Positions 33,702-40,837 are shown, counted from the first letter of the stretch. The stretch is DNA of 48,890 bases from Planctomycetota bacterium (GCA_016191165.1 JACPPF010000009.1:1-48890), one strand, 5' to 3'. Made by a program: numbers and translations. Notes: a model not told the origin generated them from the letters alone.

Positions 33702-36392
33702 ATGACGCATCGGATCCTTGCGCTGGTAATGGCCTTCGTTTTCTTCGCCGCTTCGAGTCACGCCGGCGGCGCGGACAAGTACGCCTTTTTCGAGGCGAAG
33801 ATCCGGCCGGTGCTCGTCGAGCACTGTTACAAGTGCCACGGCGAAACCAAAACCAACGGCAAGCTGCGTCTCGACAGCAAGGCGGCGTTGCTAAAAGGCG
33901 GCATCTCCGGGCCGGCGATCGTGCCTGGCAAGGCGAAAGACAGCTTGCTCATCAAGGCGATCCGCCATGCCGATCCCGATCTCAAGATGCCGCCCAAGGA
34001 CAAGAAGCTTCCGGACAACGTGATCGCCGATTTTGAAAGATGGATCAACCTCGGGGCGCCCGACCCGCGCGATGGCAAGCAACCAGCGGTCGCGGACAGC
34101 ATCGACTGGAAAAAGGCCCGCGCGTTCTGGTCGTTCCAAAACCCGAAGATGCCTGCGTTGCCCAAGGTCCAGAACGCCAGCTGGGTGAAGACGCCGATCG
34201 ATCGCTTCATTCTCGCAAAGCTGGAGGCGGAGAAACTGACGCCGGTTCGGACCGCCACGCGCCGCGAATTGATTCGCCGGGCCACGTTCGACCTGACCGG
34301 TCTGCCGCCGACGCCGCAAGAGGTCGAGGAGTTTGTAAGCGACAAGACGCCGAACGCGTATGAAAAGGTGCTCGACCGGTTGCTCGCGTCGCCACATTAT
34401 GGCGAACGCTGGGGCCGCTATTGGCTCGACGTCGCGCGATACGCGGAGGATCAGGCGCACACGTTCGCCGTCGTCCCGAACACGTTTGCCTGGCGCTATC
34501 GCGACTGGGTGATCGGCGCCCTCAACGAGGACATGCCATACGATCGCTTCGTGAAACTTCAAATCGCGGCCGACGTCATCGAAAAGGACGACGCGAGTCG
34601 AATCAAGAACCTGCCCGCGCTGGGCTTCTTCGGTTTGGGCGCCCAGTATTACAAGAACACCGACGCCGCCAAGGCCACCGCGGATGAACTTGACGACCGC
34701 GTCGATACGCTCACCCGCGGCTTCCTCGGCCTGACGGTTTCGTGTGCACGTTGCCACGATCACAAGTTTGATCCGATCCCGCAAATCGACTATTACTCGC
34801 TGGCCGGCATTTTCACCAGCTGCAAACTCGCCAACGTCCCGCTCGCCGGCGCGGAGAAGGTCAAACGCATGACCCAGACGCAGGCGAAGATCAAGAAACT
34901 CGACAGCGACATCAAGGCATTCATGAAGACGGAAAAAACGCAGCGGGCCCAGGCCAAGGCGAACGAGTTGCCGCGCTATCTCGTCGCCGCCTGGAGGGTG
35001 CAGGCCGCCAGGCAAAAAAATCCCAAGGCCAACGCCAAGGCCATCGCCGACGCGGAAAAGCTTGATGTCGCCGTGCTAGGCCGCTGCGTCAAGCTCGTCG
35101 AAAAAGGCGGCCCCGCCTTCGGCATGATGCGAAAAATGAACGCCTCGGAGAAAGAAGTTCAGGCCGCCGCCACCGTGATGCAGAAGCAGGTCAAGAGCAT
35201 CATCAACACCAACGGCAAACTCGACAAGATGAAGACGGACCTTTTGAACAGCCTTTTCTACGCCAACAACTCCGTGTTCGGGCTGTCGGATGCCCAGGTG
35301 CGCAATTTGCTCCCCCTGGAGAAGCGAACCAAACTGGACGACATGACCGGAACGCTGAACACGCTGAAAAAAAGCGACGACGCCAAGCCGCTGCCCATCA
35401 CGCACGGCCTGGCCGAGGTCGCGTCCAACGACATGAAAGTGATGCTGCGTGGCAACCCCGCCAAGCTCGGCGAAGTCGCGCCGCGGCGGTTCCTCAAGAT
35501 CCTCGCCGGCGACAATCGCCAGAAGTTCACCCAGGGCAGCGGCCGCCTGGAACTGGCCAACGCCATCGCATCCAAGGACAACCCGCTGACAGCGCGCGTG
35601 ATGGTCAACCGCGTCTGGCAATATCACTTCGGCCGCCCGCTGGTAGGAACGCCGAGCAACTTCGGCGCGCTGGGCGATCTGCCCACGCATCCCGAGTTGC
35701 TCGATTACCTGGCGGTCAAGTTTTCCTCAAGCCCCGGGATGAGCAACGCGATTCCCGGGGGTGAGGGGTTCGCCTGGTCGCTCAAGAAACTCCATCGCGA
35801 AATCATGCTCTCGGCCGTGTATCAACTTTCCGCCGAGCGCGACGAAAAGAACTTCTCCAAGGACGGCGACAACCGCTGGCTGTGGCGCATGAACCGCCGG
35901 CGTCTGGACGTTGAAAGCTGGCGCGATGCGATGCTCGCTGTCTCCGGCAAGCTCGACGCGAAACTCGGCGGCCCGACGACGAACCTCAACGCCGGTGATA
36001 ACGTTCGCCGCACCGTGTATGCGAAGGTCAGCCGGCACGATCTGAATGCGTTCCTCCGTCTGTTCGATTTCCCGGACGCCAACATCACCAGCGAACGCCG
36101 CGTGGAAACGACGGTGCCGCAACAACAGCTATTCGTGCTGAATAGCCCGTTCGTGATCGAAACCGCGAAGGCGTTCGCCGCCCGCATCCAGAAGGAAGCG
36201 ACCAGCGACACCGAACGCGTGCAGCGTGCCTTCGCGCTGGCCTATGGCCGACCGGCCCGCCCCGAGGAGGAGCAGATTTTCGTCGCCTTCCTGAATGGCC
36301 GCGATGCCGATACGAAAGCGAATCGGTTGTCGCGCTGGGAACGGGTGGCGCAGATTTTGATTGGGAGCAATGAGTTCATGTATGTGGATTGA
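33702..36392 (+). CDS. PSCyt1/DUF1549/DUF1553 secreted protein
   Basis: This 896-residue exported protein begins with a signal peptide ending SSHAG, followed by a planctomycete cytochrome-c-like domain with the heme motif CYKCHG (about residue 43). DUF1549 follows (LEAEKLTPVRTATRRELIRRATFDLTGLPPT, quoted in part; SPHYGERWGRYWLDVARYA), with a second CARCHDHKFDPI motif, and DUF1553 occupies the last 300 residues. Such proteins are hallmarks of Planctomycetes and usually precede a DUF1501 gene, with a suspected role in handling complex carbohydrates. Here the DUF1501 gene is 5.5 kb further on. A palindrome is read in frame at 35732-35760. The start at 33702 gives the signal; the frame is open to 33663. 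Confidence 0.92.
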   Translation: MTHRILALVMAFVFFAASSHAGGADKYAFFEAKIRPVLVEHCYKCHGETKTNGKLRLDSKAALLKGGISGPAIVPGKAKDSLLIKAIRHADPDLKMPPKDKKLPDNVIADFERWINLGAPDPRDGKQPAVADSIDWKKARAFWSFQNPKMPALPKVQNASWVKTPIDRFILAKLEAEKLTPVRTATRRELIRRATFDLTGLPPTPQEVEEFVSDKTPNAYEKVLDRLLASPHYGERWGRYWLDVARYAEDQAHTFAVVPNTFAWRYRDWVIGALNEDMPYDRFVKLQIAADVIEKDDASRIKNLPALGFFGLGAQYYKNTDAAKATADELDDRVDTLTRGFLGLTVSCARCHDHKFDPIPQIDYYSLAGIFTSCKLANVPLAGAEKVKRMTQTQAKIKKLDSDIKAFMKTEKTQRAQAKANELPRYLVAAWRVQAARQKNPKANAKAIADAEKLDVAVLGRCVKLVEKGGPAFGMMRKMNASEKEVQAAATVMQKQVKSIINTNGKLDKMKTDLLNSLFYANNSVFGLSDAQVRNLLPLEKRTKLDDMTGTLNTLKKSDDAKPLPITHGLAEVASNDMKVMLRGNPAKLGEVAPRRFLKILAGDNRQKFTQGSGRLELANAIASKDNPLTARVMVNRVWQYHFGRPLVGTPSNFGALGDLPTHPELLDYLAVKFSSSPGMSNAIPGGEGFAWSLKKLHREIMLSAVYQLSAERDEKNFSKDGDNRWLWRMNRRRLDVESWRDAMLAVSGKLDAKLGGPTTNLNAGDNVRRTVYAKVSRHDLNAFLRLFDFPDANITSERRVETTVPQQQLFVLNSPFVIETAKAFAARIQKEATSDTERVQRAFALAYGRPARPEEEQIFVAFLNGRDADTKANRLSRWERVAQILIGSNEFMYVD
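35732..35760. repeat. Palindrome inside the DUF1553 coding region
   Basis: Arms CCCCGGGA (35732-35739) and TCCCGGGG (35753-35760) enclose TGAGCAACGCGAT, closely matching the layout of the intergenic repeat at 2115-2143. The inserted residues read SSPGMSNAIPGGEG and lie in a stretch (FSSSPG ... FAWSLKKLHR) where relatives normally go from the D-Y-L-A block straight to the W-S-x-K-x-L-H block. The frame is kept. Confidence 0.7.
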
Positions 36393-36410
36393 GACGAATT
36401 CCACTGCCGC

Positions 36411-36743
36411 ATGGAAAGCACGTTCATGTATAATACCGTGGACGAAATTGCGAAAGACGGCGGCAAGAAAATCGGAAAGCCGGGACGACATGCGGGAATT
36501 CGCACCGTAAAAAGCGAAGCCGATTTGGAAGCAATCTGGATTCAGTATTCGCAAGGAGGCGCACCCGTGGCGGGAAGCACTTACCCGGGTCCGCGCGTGG
36601 AATTTGCCGATGGATCGGAAATCGCCAAACGTCCGTCGTCGAAATCGGGCGGTCCGACCATCGATGTCCTCGGTGTGGCTGGCGAACGCGTGAAGATTCG
36701 CGTTGATCCATGGCCGCCGGTTCTCCCGGGAGCAACACCATGA
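36411..36743 (+). CDS. Toxin-domain-like small protein
   Basis: This 110-residue protein may begin at 36411 or 36426. It has no signal. The second half (RTVKSEADLEAIWIQYSQGG, then PGPRVEFADGSEIA and SKSGGPTIDVLG) resembles C-terminal domains of polymorphic toxins that end in a short SGG-T-I-D block. It is followed by a helical protein whose start overlaps its stop as ATGA, as toxin and immunity genes commonly are. The function is inferred from this arrangement and from the toxin-antitoxin-rich surroundings. It lies only 18 bp after the DUF1553 gene. Confidence 0.45.
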   Translation: MESTFMYNTVDEIAKDGGKKIGKPGRHAGIRTVKSEADLEAIWIQYSQGGAPVAGSTYPGPRVEFADGSEIAKRPSSKSGGPTIDVLGVAGERVKIRVDPWPPVLPGATP

Positions 36744-37057
36744 AATCGGAGTTGATTGCGGAAATACTGAACCGCGGCAAGGACGACTGGCTGGATTTTG
36801 CCGAGGTGATGTCGATTGTGCGTACACACAGCCGTATCGACGAACCGGCGGCGATCGCGCTGAGCGTTGAGTTAATTTGCGAAATGTTGGAGCAACGATC
36901 GATCTCGGTCGGCGACTTGCTCAAGCGCGGTGAAACCGTGGCATTCGCCCCATGGGACGGACCGCCGCGGCTGATCGTCGAACGCATTCACGCGAACTTG
37001 ATCAACCTGGGCCATCGCCCCGGCATCGGTGAAATTTGCTGGGTGTCAACGGTGTGA
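36740..37057 (+). CDS. Helical partner of the toxin-like protein (putative immunity)
   Basis: This 105-residue protein starts at the ATG of an ATGA overlap with the preceding gene. It is mostly alpha-helical (ELIAEILNRGKDDWLDFAEV, then ALSVELICEMLEQRSISVGDLL) and ends PGIGEICWVSTV. I do not recognise a named family. Size, acidity and gene overlap fit an immunity protein for the toxin-like partner. Confidence 0.5.
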   Translation: MKSELIAEILNRGKDDWLDFAEVMSIVRTHSRIDEPAAIALSVELICEMLEQRSISVGDLLKRGETVAFAPWDGPPRLIVERIHANLINLGHRPGIGEICWVSTV

Positions 37058-37090
37058 AGCTCGCCGCATTGGAGATCGTGGGGGGGCGAG

Positions 37091-37327
37091 ATGGCGTATA
37101 TGTTTGAAATCTATTACCAGCGGCCAGCCGACCCCTCGAAAGAGACGGCGCTGACAACCCGAGTTGCCGCATTCGGAGGCAGATTGGACTATCGCGAGGA
37201 TGAGACCGACCATACTGGAATTATCCTGACGTACGAATTCGACGATCGCGCCAACGCGATGAAGGCCGCCGACCTGTTGCACCAAGTCGGCGAACACGTC
37301 GTGGGGCCGATGGATTACGCGGCGTAG
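37091..37327 (+). CDS. Small protein whose 3' end is reused as a repeat
   Basis: This 78-residue protein has a strong GGGGGG/CGAG-type ribosome-binding site just before the ATG. It starts MAYMFEIYYQRPADPSKETA and has alternating strands and helices (GIILTYEFDDRANAMKAADLL), consistent with a small ferredoxin-like fold. No family is recognised. The last ~15 codons (GEHVVGPMDYAA and stop) recur three more times further along (38087, 38825, 39582) without the rest of the gene, each time in front of a toxin-antitoxin-like pair. Confidence 0.6.
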   Translation: MAYMFEIYYQRPADPSKETALTTRVAAFGGRLDYREDETDHTGIILTYEFDDRANAMKAADLLHQVGEHVVGPMDYAA

Positions 37328-37333
37328 GCGATT
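37287..37333 (+). repeat. Cassette-boundary repeat, copy 1
   Basis: Core GGGGCCGATGGATTACGCGG, extended by CGTAGGCGATT. It contains the end and stop of the 78-residue gene. Similarity to copy 3 extends weakly about 50 bp further downstream. Confidence 0.8.
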
Positions 37334-37386
37334 TGCCGCATCAAGCAATAGAAGACAGTAGGTGCGGCGTGAAGGTAGATGCCATC

Positions 37387-37683
37387 ATGAGCAACGCGCT
37401 CTCTCGATACCGACGCCTGTTGCGCGAGCAACTGCCTTATTTGGCGGCGCGTTATCACGTGGCCTCTCTGGGTCTGTTCGGTTCCTTTTTGCATGGCAGC
37501 CAGCGCGAAGGGAGCGATTTGGACATCCTGGTGACCTTCGACGAAACGCCAAGCCTGTTGCGCTTCATCGATTTGGAAAATTACCTGAGCGACCAGCTCG
37601 GCGTCAGGGTTGACCTGGCCCTTCGTGATTCGCTCAAGCCGCGCATCGCCAAACGGGTGCTGCGCGAGGTCGTGCCCGTATGA
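37387..37683 (+). CDS. mntA: MNT-type nucleotidyltransferase (antitoxin of HepT/MntA type)
   Basis: This 98-residue minimal nucleotidyltransferase has the polymerase-beta motif GLFGSFLHGSQREGSDLDIL (GSxxxG ... SDxD) near residue 30, with a third acidic residue in VRVDLAL. In HepT/MntA modules it AMPylates and thereby neutralises the HEPN RNase toxin encoded next to it. The start at 37387 gives the usual short N-terminus. Its stop overlaps the HEPN start as ATGA. It is the first gene after boundary repeat copy 1. Confidence 0.88.
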   Translation: MSNALSRYRRLLREQLPYLAARYHVASLGLFGSFLHGSQREGSDLDILVTFDETPSLLRFIDLENYLSDQLGVRVDLALRDSLKPRIAKRVLREVVPV

Positions 37684-38072
37684 CGGGGCGAACGCGTCTT
37701 GACTTTCTGGAGGACATTCGCACTGCCGCCCGGAAGGCGCAGGAGTTCGCGGCCGGAATGAAGTTCGAGGATTTCGTCGCGGATGAAAAGACCGCGTTTG
37801 CCGTCGTGCGAGCCCTGGAAATAATCGGTGAAGCGACAAAGCGGGTTCCCCAGGAGGTTCGTGACAAGGGGCCGGAAATACCCTGGCGGTCGATGGCCGG
37901 GATTCGCGACAAGCTGATTCACGACTACGTTAGCGTGAATTTGGAAATCGTGTGAAAAACGGTGACCGATGACTTGCCTGAACTCCTGGCACAAATTGAG
38001 AGCTTGCTCCAAGGAATGACGAAGAAGCCGAAGCGTGTCATAGGCAAGAAGCGTGGGAAGAAAAGCCAATGA
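37680..38072 (+). pseudogene. hepT: HEPN-domain RNase toxin (HepT-like) with in-frame stop
   Basis: The gene starts at the ATG overlapping the mntA stop. It encodes a HEPN (DUF86-like) domain with the RNase motif R-x4-H visible as RDKLIHDYV. At 37953-37955 a TGA replaces what is normally TGG (the family has V-x-L-E-I-V-W). The same frame then continues for 38 more codons, KTVTDDLPELLAQIESLLQG and a lysine-rich tail, to a TGA at 38070-38072. So a single base change has cut 39 codons off an otherwise intact toxin. Either the truncated 91-residue form is made, or the stop is read through. The catalytic motif lies before the stop. Confidence 0.8.
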
Positions 38073-38086
38073 TCCACGCCGGCAAC

Positions 38087-38130
38087 TTGGCGAGCAGGTT
38101 GAGGGGCCGATGGATTACGCGGAGCGGTGA
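38087..38130 (+). repeat. Cassette-boundary repeat, copy 2
   Basis: TTGGCGAGCAGG then the core GGGGCCGATGGATTACGCGG and AGCGGTGA. Reads as LGEQVEGPMDYAER and stop, similar to the end of the 78-residue protein. Identical in layout to copy 4. Confidence 0.85.
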
Positions 38131-38136
38131 ATATCG

Positions 38137-38463
38137 ATGCATCAACCAAAACCTTACGTCCGCGTTGATGAGCACGGCGTCTACCGCGTCGGGGACACCC
38201 GCGTCATGCTCGATTCGGTGCTGGCGGCGTTCCATCAAGGCCATTCGCCGGAGACGATTCAGCAACAGTATCCCGCGTTGAGCCTGGAAGCGGTTTATGG
38301 CAGCATTGCGTATTACCTGGCGAACACCGCGGAGGTGGACGCATACCTCAAGCGCCAGGATGCTGAATGGGAAACGGCGCGGACGCGTGCCGAAGCGAAG
38401 CCGAGCGCAGTCGTCGAACGGCTGCGTGCTTTGCGTAAGGCAGGTGTCGTGGAGGCGCTATGA
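38137..38463 (+). CDS. DUF433 protein, antitoxin of a VapBC-like pair
   Basis: This 108-residue protein has the DUF433 pattern: YVRVDEHGVYRVGDTRVMLD and SVLAAFHQGHSPETIQQQYP (an HTH-like helix pair), then LSLEAVYGSIAYYLANTAEV. These proteins accompany PIN-like DUF5615 toxins and are thought to bind DNA and neutralise the toxin. Its stop overlaps the start of the toxin gene as ATGA. A near-identical second copy is at 39632. Confidence 0.85.
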   Translation: MHQPKPYVRVDEHGVYRVGDTRVMLDSVLAAFHQGHSPETIQQQYPALSLEAVYGSIAYYLANTAEVDAYLKRQDAEWETARTRAEAKPSAVVERLRALRKAGVVEAL

Positions 38464-38816
38464 GTCGCCCGCGTTTCCTGGCCGACCATGATCTGAATGA
38501 GCACATTGTCGATGCCGTTCAGAGACGCGAGCCGGCGATTGAGTTCATTCGAGCACGTGACGTGGGAATGGGCGAGCGCAGCGACGACGACGTGCTGGCT
38601 TACGCTGGTCAACATGGGTACATCATCGTTTCACACGATGTGAACACGATGACGAACGCAGCGTACATGATGCTCGACGCCGGCGGAACGATGAATGGCC
38701 TTTTGATGGTGCAGCAAACCAAGCCGATTGGGCCGGTGGTCGATAGTCTGGTATTGATTTGGTCGGCGAGTGACGCGGAGGAATGGGTTGGCCAGGTTCG
38801 CTTTTTGCCGCTTTGA
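38460..38816 (+). CDS. DUF5615 PIN-like toxin
   Basis: This 118-residue protein belongs to the DUF5615 (PIN-like) family. It has the acidic N-terminal strand FLADHDLNEHIVDAVQRREP, then RARDVGMGERSDDDVLAYA and the conserved IIVSHDVNTMT. The aspartates in ADHD, ERSDDD and SHDV are positioned to bind metal for RNA cleavage. It forms a pair with the DUF433 gene upstream. This copy is intact, while the second copy at 39955 is broken. Confidence 0.85.
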   Translation: MSRPRFLADHDLNEHIVDAVQRREPAIEFIRARDVGMGERSDDDVLAYAGQHGYIIVSHDVNTMTNAAYMMLDAGGTMNGLLMVQQTKPIGPVVDSLVLIWSASDAEEWVGQVRFLPL

Positions 38817-38824
38817 GCGGCACC

Positions 38825-38871
38825 TCGGCGAGCACGTTGAGGGGCCGATGGATTACGCGGCGTAGGCGATT
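38825..38871 (+). repeat. Cassette-boundary repeat, copy 3
   Basis: CTCGGCGAGCACGTTGAGG, then the core GGGGCCGATGGATTACGCGG and CGTAGGCGATT. It encodes GEHVEGPMDYAA and stop in one frame but has no gene in front of it. It begins 9 bp after the stop of the DUF5615 toxin. Confidence 0.85.
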
Positions 38872-38934
38872 CGCGCCATGCTGCAGGCAACAGCAGGGGC
38901 GAGCGTGGCATGATGATTGCCGGTCGGCATTACC

Positions 38935-39216
38935 ATGAACCTCCACGACGCCCTGATCGACTGGGACGAACCGGACGACGAAAACAGCAACACTGGCCAC
39001 ATTGCCGAACACGGCCTGACGCCGGACGAGGTTGAATCGGCACTGTTCGATGGAGATACAACGTTCGACGTAAGTGATTCGTCTGGCCGGCCGATTGCAT
39101 TCGGTAAAACGGTAACCGGCCGGTTTATCGCCATCGTTTTCGAGGTCTTGAACATTGCTGATCCACTGATCGTTCGCCCGATAACGGCCTATGAAGTTTC
39201 GGAGCCCAGGAAGTGA
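38935..39216 (+). CDS. BrnT-like (DUF497-type) toxin
   Basis: This 93-residue protein has the BrnT layout: a W-D/E start (IDWDEPDDENSNTGHIAEHG), then L-T-P-D-E-V-E, the strand GRPIAFGKTVTGRFIAIVFE and the end LIVRPITAYEVSE. BrnT is a RelE-fold ribonuclease. The gene lies 3 bp before an HTH antitoxin gene. The ATG at 38935 gives the family-type start. It is somewhat diverged from classical BrnT, so the activity is inferred. Confidence 0.72.
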   Translation: MNLHDALIDWDEPDDENSNTGHIAEHGLTPDEVESALFDGDTTFDVSDSSGRPIAFGKTVTGRFIAIVFEVLNIADPLIVRPITAYEVSEPRK

Positions 39217-39219
39217 ATC

Positions 39220-39555
39220 ATGAAACCGATGACCAAGCCGATACGCAGTGCCGAGCAGAAGGCCCAGGAGGAAGCGATCCGCCGGCAACACGCGGTGACG
39301 CCTCTCCGAGGACCGCCTGTGGGCGTACTGGATCAAGACGGTTTTGCCGCAATCTTGGGTATCCTCGCAAAGTTCAAGGCCGCGCGCGAAAATCAAGGCC
39401 TGACCGTGAGTGAGGTCGCTACACGCATGGGAATCGAAGCACCCGCTTTGGTTGCCATGGAAACCGGCAAAATGCTGAATCCCACGCTTGCGACGCTTTG
39501 CAGGTGGGCCGAGGCTCTGGGGCGGAAGCTGGATGTCGATTTGCGGGCTGATTGA
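39220..39555 (+). CDS. XRE-type HTH antitoxin
   Basis: This 111-residue protein has a C-terminal helix-turn-helix of the XRE type: ARENQGLTVSEVATRMGIEA, then PALVAMETGKMLNPTLATLCRWAEALG. It ends in a short acidic/basic tail (RKLDVDLRAD). It starts 3 bp after the BrnT-like gene. The order toxin then antitoxin, and the HTH protein instead of a BrnA ribbon-helix-helix protein, is the HigBA-like arrangement. It probably autoregulates the pair. Confidence 0.82.
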   Translation: MKPMTKPIRSAEQKAQEEAIRRQHAVTPLRGPPVGVLDQDGFAAILGILAKFKAARENQGLTVSEVATRMGIEAPALVAMETGKMLNPTLATLCRWAEALGRKLDVDLRAD

Positions 39556-39581
39556 GAAGCGAAAGCAGACGCTGGGGCAAC

Positions 39582-39624
39582 GCGGCGAGCACGGCGAGGG
39601 GCCGATGGATTACGCGGAGCGGTG
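39582..39624 (+). repeat. Cassette-boundary repeat, copy 4
   Basis: GCGGCGAGCACGGCGAGG, then the core GGGGCCGATGGATTACGCGG and AGCGGTGA. It is part of the direct duplication with copy 2; both occur exactly 1,495 bp apart. Confidence 0.85.
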
Positions 39625-39631
39625 AATATCG

Positions 39632-39958
39632 ATGCATCAACCAAAACCTTACGTCCGCGTTGATGAGCACGGCGTCTACCGCGTCGGGGACACCCGCGTC
39701 ATGCTCGATTCGGTGCTGGCGGCGTTTCATCAAGGCCATTCGCCGGAGACGATTCAGCAGCAGTACCCCGCGCTGAGCCTGGAAGAAGTTTACGGCAGCA
39801 TCGCGTATTACCTGGCGAACACCGCGGAGGTTGACGCTTACCTCAAGCGGCAGGATGCCGAATGGGAAACGGCGCGGACGTGGGCCGAAGGGGATTCGAG
39901 CGCCGTGGTCGAACGGCTGCGTGCTCTGGGTAAGGCAGGTGTCGTGGAGGCGCTATGA
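39632..39958 (+). CDS. DUF433 antitoxin, second copy
   Basis: This is a 108-residue near-duplicate of the protein at 38137-38463, with about seven substitutions concentrated in the C-terminal third (for example TWAEGDSS against TRAEAKPS). It keeps the whole family pattern and overlaps the following broken toxin gene as ATGA. With its own toxin lost, it may act as an antitoxin that neutralises the toxin of the first cassette, an 'anti-addiction' role that is inference. Confidence 0.85.
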   Translation: MHQPKPYVRVDEHGVYRVGDTRVMLDSVLAAFHQGHSPETIQQQYPALSLEEVYGSIAYYLANTAEVDAYLKRQDAEWETARTWAEGDSSAVVERLRALGKAGVVEAL

Positions 39959-40059
39959 GTCGCTCGCGTTTCCTGGCCGACCATGATCTGAATGAGCACA
40001 TTGTCGATGCCGTTCAGAGACGCTAGGCGGCGCTGGAATTCGTTCGGGCGCGTCACAAA
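39955..40059 (+). pseudogene. Broken DUF5615 toxin, second copy
   Basis: The first 23 codons match the intact toxin at 38460 almost exactly (RFLADHDLNEHIVDAVQRR). Codon 24 is TAG (40024-40026) where the intact copy has GAG. The frame then continues as AALEFVRARH before similarity ends at an A-tract. More than two thirds of the toxin are missing, including all but the first of the metal-binding aspartates. Confidence 0.88.
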
Positions 40060-40075
40060 AAAAAAGGGGCGACCG

Positions 40076-40837
40076 TTGACGGCAGATGACTACCTAAAAA
40101 AAAGGAGAACTGAAAGAAAGGAGACATTTGACAAAGCGAGGAAAGCCGGCATTCTCGTCGGCATGGCTGCATTTTTGTTTGGCATCCGCCTTTGCTCTTG
40201 GCCGTTCGATCTGTTTATCTGTGCGTATGTAAAATGTCCGAGCAGGAAGGAAAAACAGGTTGACGTTTGTGAATGGCGCCTCCGGCAAACATACGAGAAC
40301 GCAATTGACATCTACCACCTTGCGTGGCTGTTTCTATTGATCTTCGTTTATGCAATTGTCGTGTTCGGTTGCTCGCTGCAATGCTGTCTCCGGCCCTGGG
40401 GTACTGTGTCCGTTCTTGTGGGCGTACTACCGTTATATCGCCTAGGTGAAATAATGGCTGTGATACTCCAACTGCACATTTCTGCCTCTTACGAACCGAG
40501 TAAACGTACGCGGGCTGTGATTCACGCTGTCATGCATTTTCTCGAAGTTGCGCTGGCTTTTGCAGTTTTTTATTGCGTTGGGGACCATTTTTGTTCATCC
40601 TCAACGAACCCAATGTTTGCAGACGGCTGTAGCACCCGAATACCGCTTTACTCCGATTTCGATTTCATTACACCGCTTTATTTTAGCGTTGTCAGTCTCG
40701 CAACGTTGGGGTATGGTGACTATGCACCGAAGAATGGCCTTGGAAAAATACTCGTGATGGCGCAGCTATTCGTTCAGTTTGTCTTCATACTAATTGTCCT
40801 ACCAACAATCGTTTCCTCTCAAGAGAGAAAAAGTTAA
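40076..40837 (+). CDS. Potassium-channel-like membrane protein
   Basis: The protein has about five to six membrane segments, ending with a pore loop and selectivity filter SLATLGYGDYAP flanked by FITPLYFSVV and a last helix LFVQFVFILIVLPTIV. This is the ion-trans-2/KcsA-type pore. The N-terminus is basic (LTADDYLKKRRTERK). The start is uncertain: TTG 40076 follows GGGG at fair spacing, and ATG 40163 is the first ATG within the coding part. The reading frame upstream of 40076 runs into the broken toxin copy and is not likely to be translated. Codons are A/T-richer than in the surrounding genes, which suggests transfer. Confidence 0.72.
   Translation: MTADDYLKKRRTERKETFDKARKAGILVGMAAFLFGIRLCSWPFDLFICAYVKCPSRKEKQVDVCEWRLRQTYENAIDIYHLAWLFLLIFVYAIVVFGCSLQCCLRPWGTVSVLVGVLPLYRLGEIMAVILQLHISASYEPSKRTRAVIHAVMHFLEVALAFAVFYCVGDHFCSSSTNPMFADGCSTRIPLYSDFDFITPLYFSVVSLATLGYGDYAPKNGLGKILVMAQLFVQFVFILIVLPTIVSSQERKS

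Larger units (their letters stand above)
39582..40057 (+). repeat. Direct duplication of 38087-38562
   Basis: The stretch 39582-40057 repeats 38087-38562 with a constant offset of 1,495 bp. It covers the boundary repeat, the whole DUF433 gene and the first ~35 codons of the DUF5615 gene, with scattered substitutions. Similarity ends near 40057, where an A-tract begins and the sequence becomes A/T-richer. Confidence 0.88.

Noticed and set aside
37287-39624. Integron attC sites between the TA cassettes
   Set aside because: The boundary repeat has no RYYYAAC/GTTRRRY ends and no imperfect attC-like hairpin, and no integrase gene is in the window.
39992-40075. N-terminal extension of the channel-like protein
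   Set aside because: These codons overlap, in another frame, the remnant of the duplicated toxin gene, so the ATG at 39992 is an accident of the duplication.
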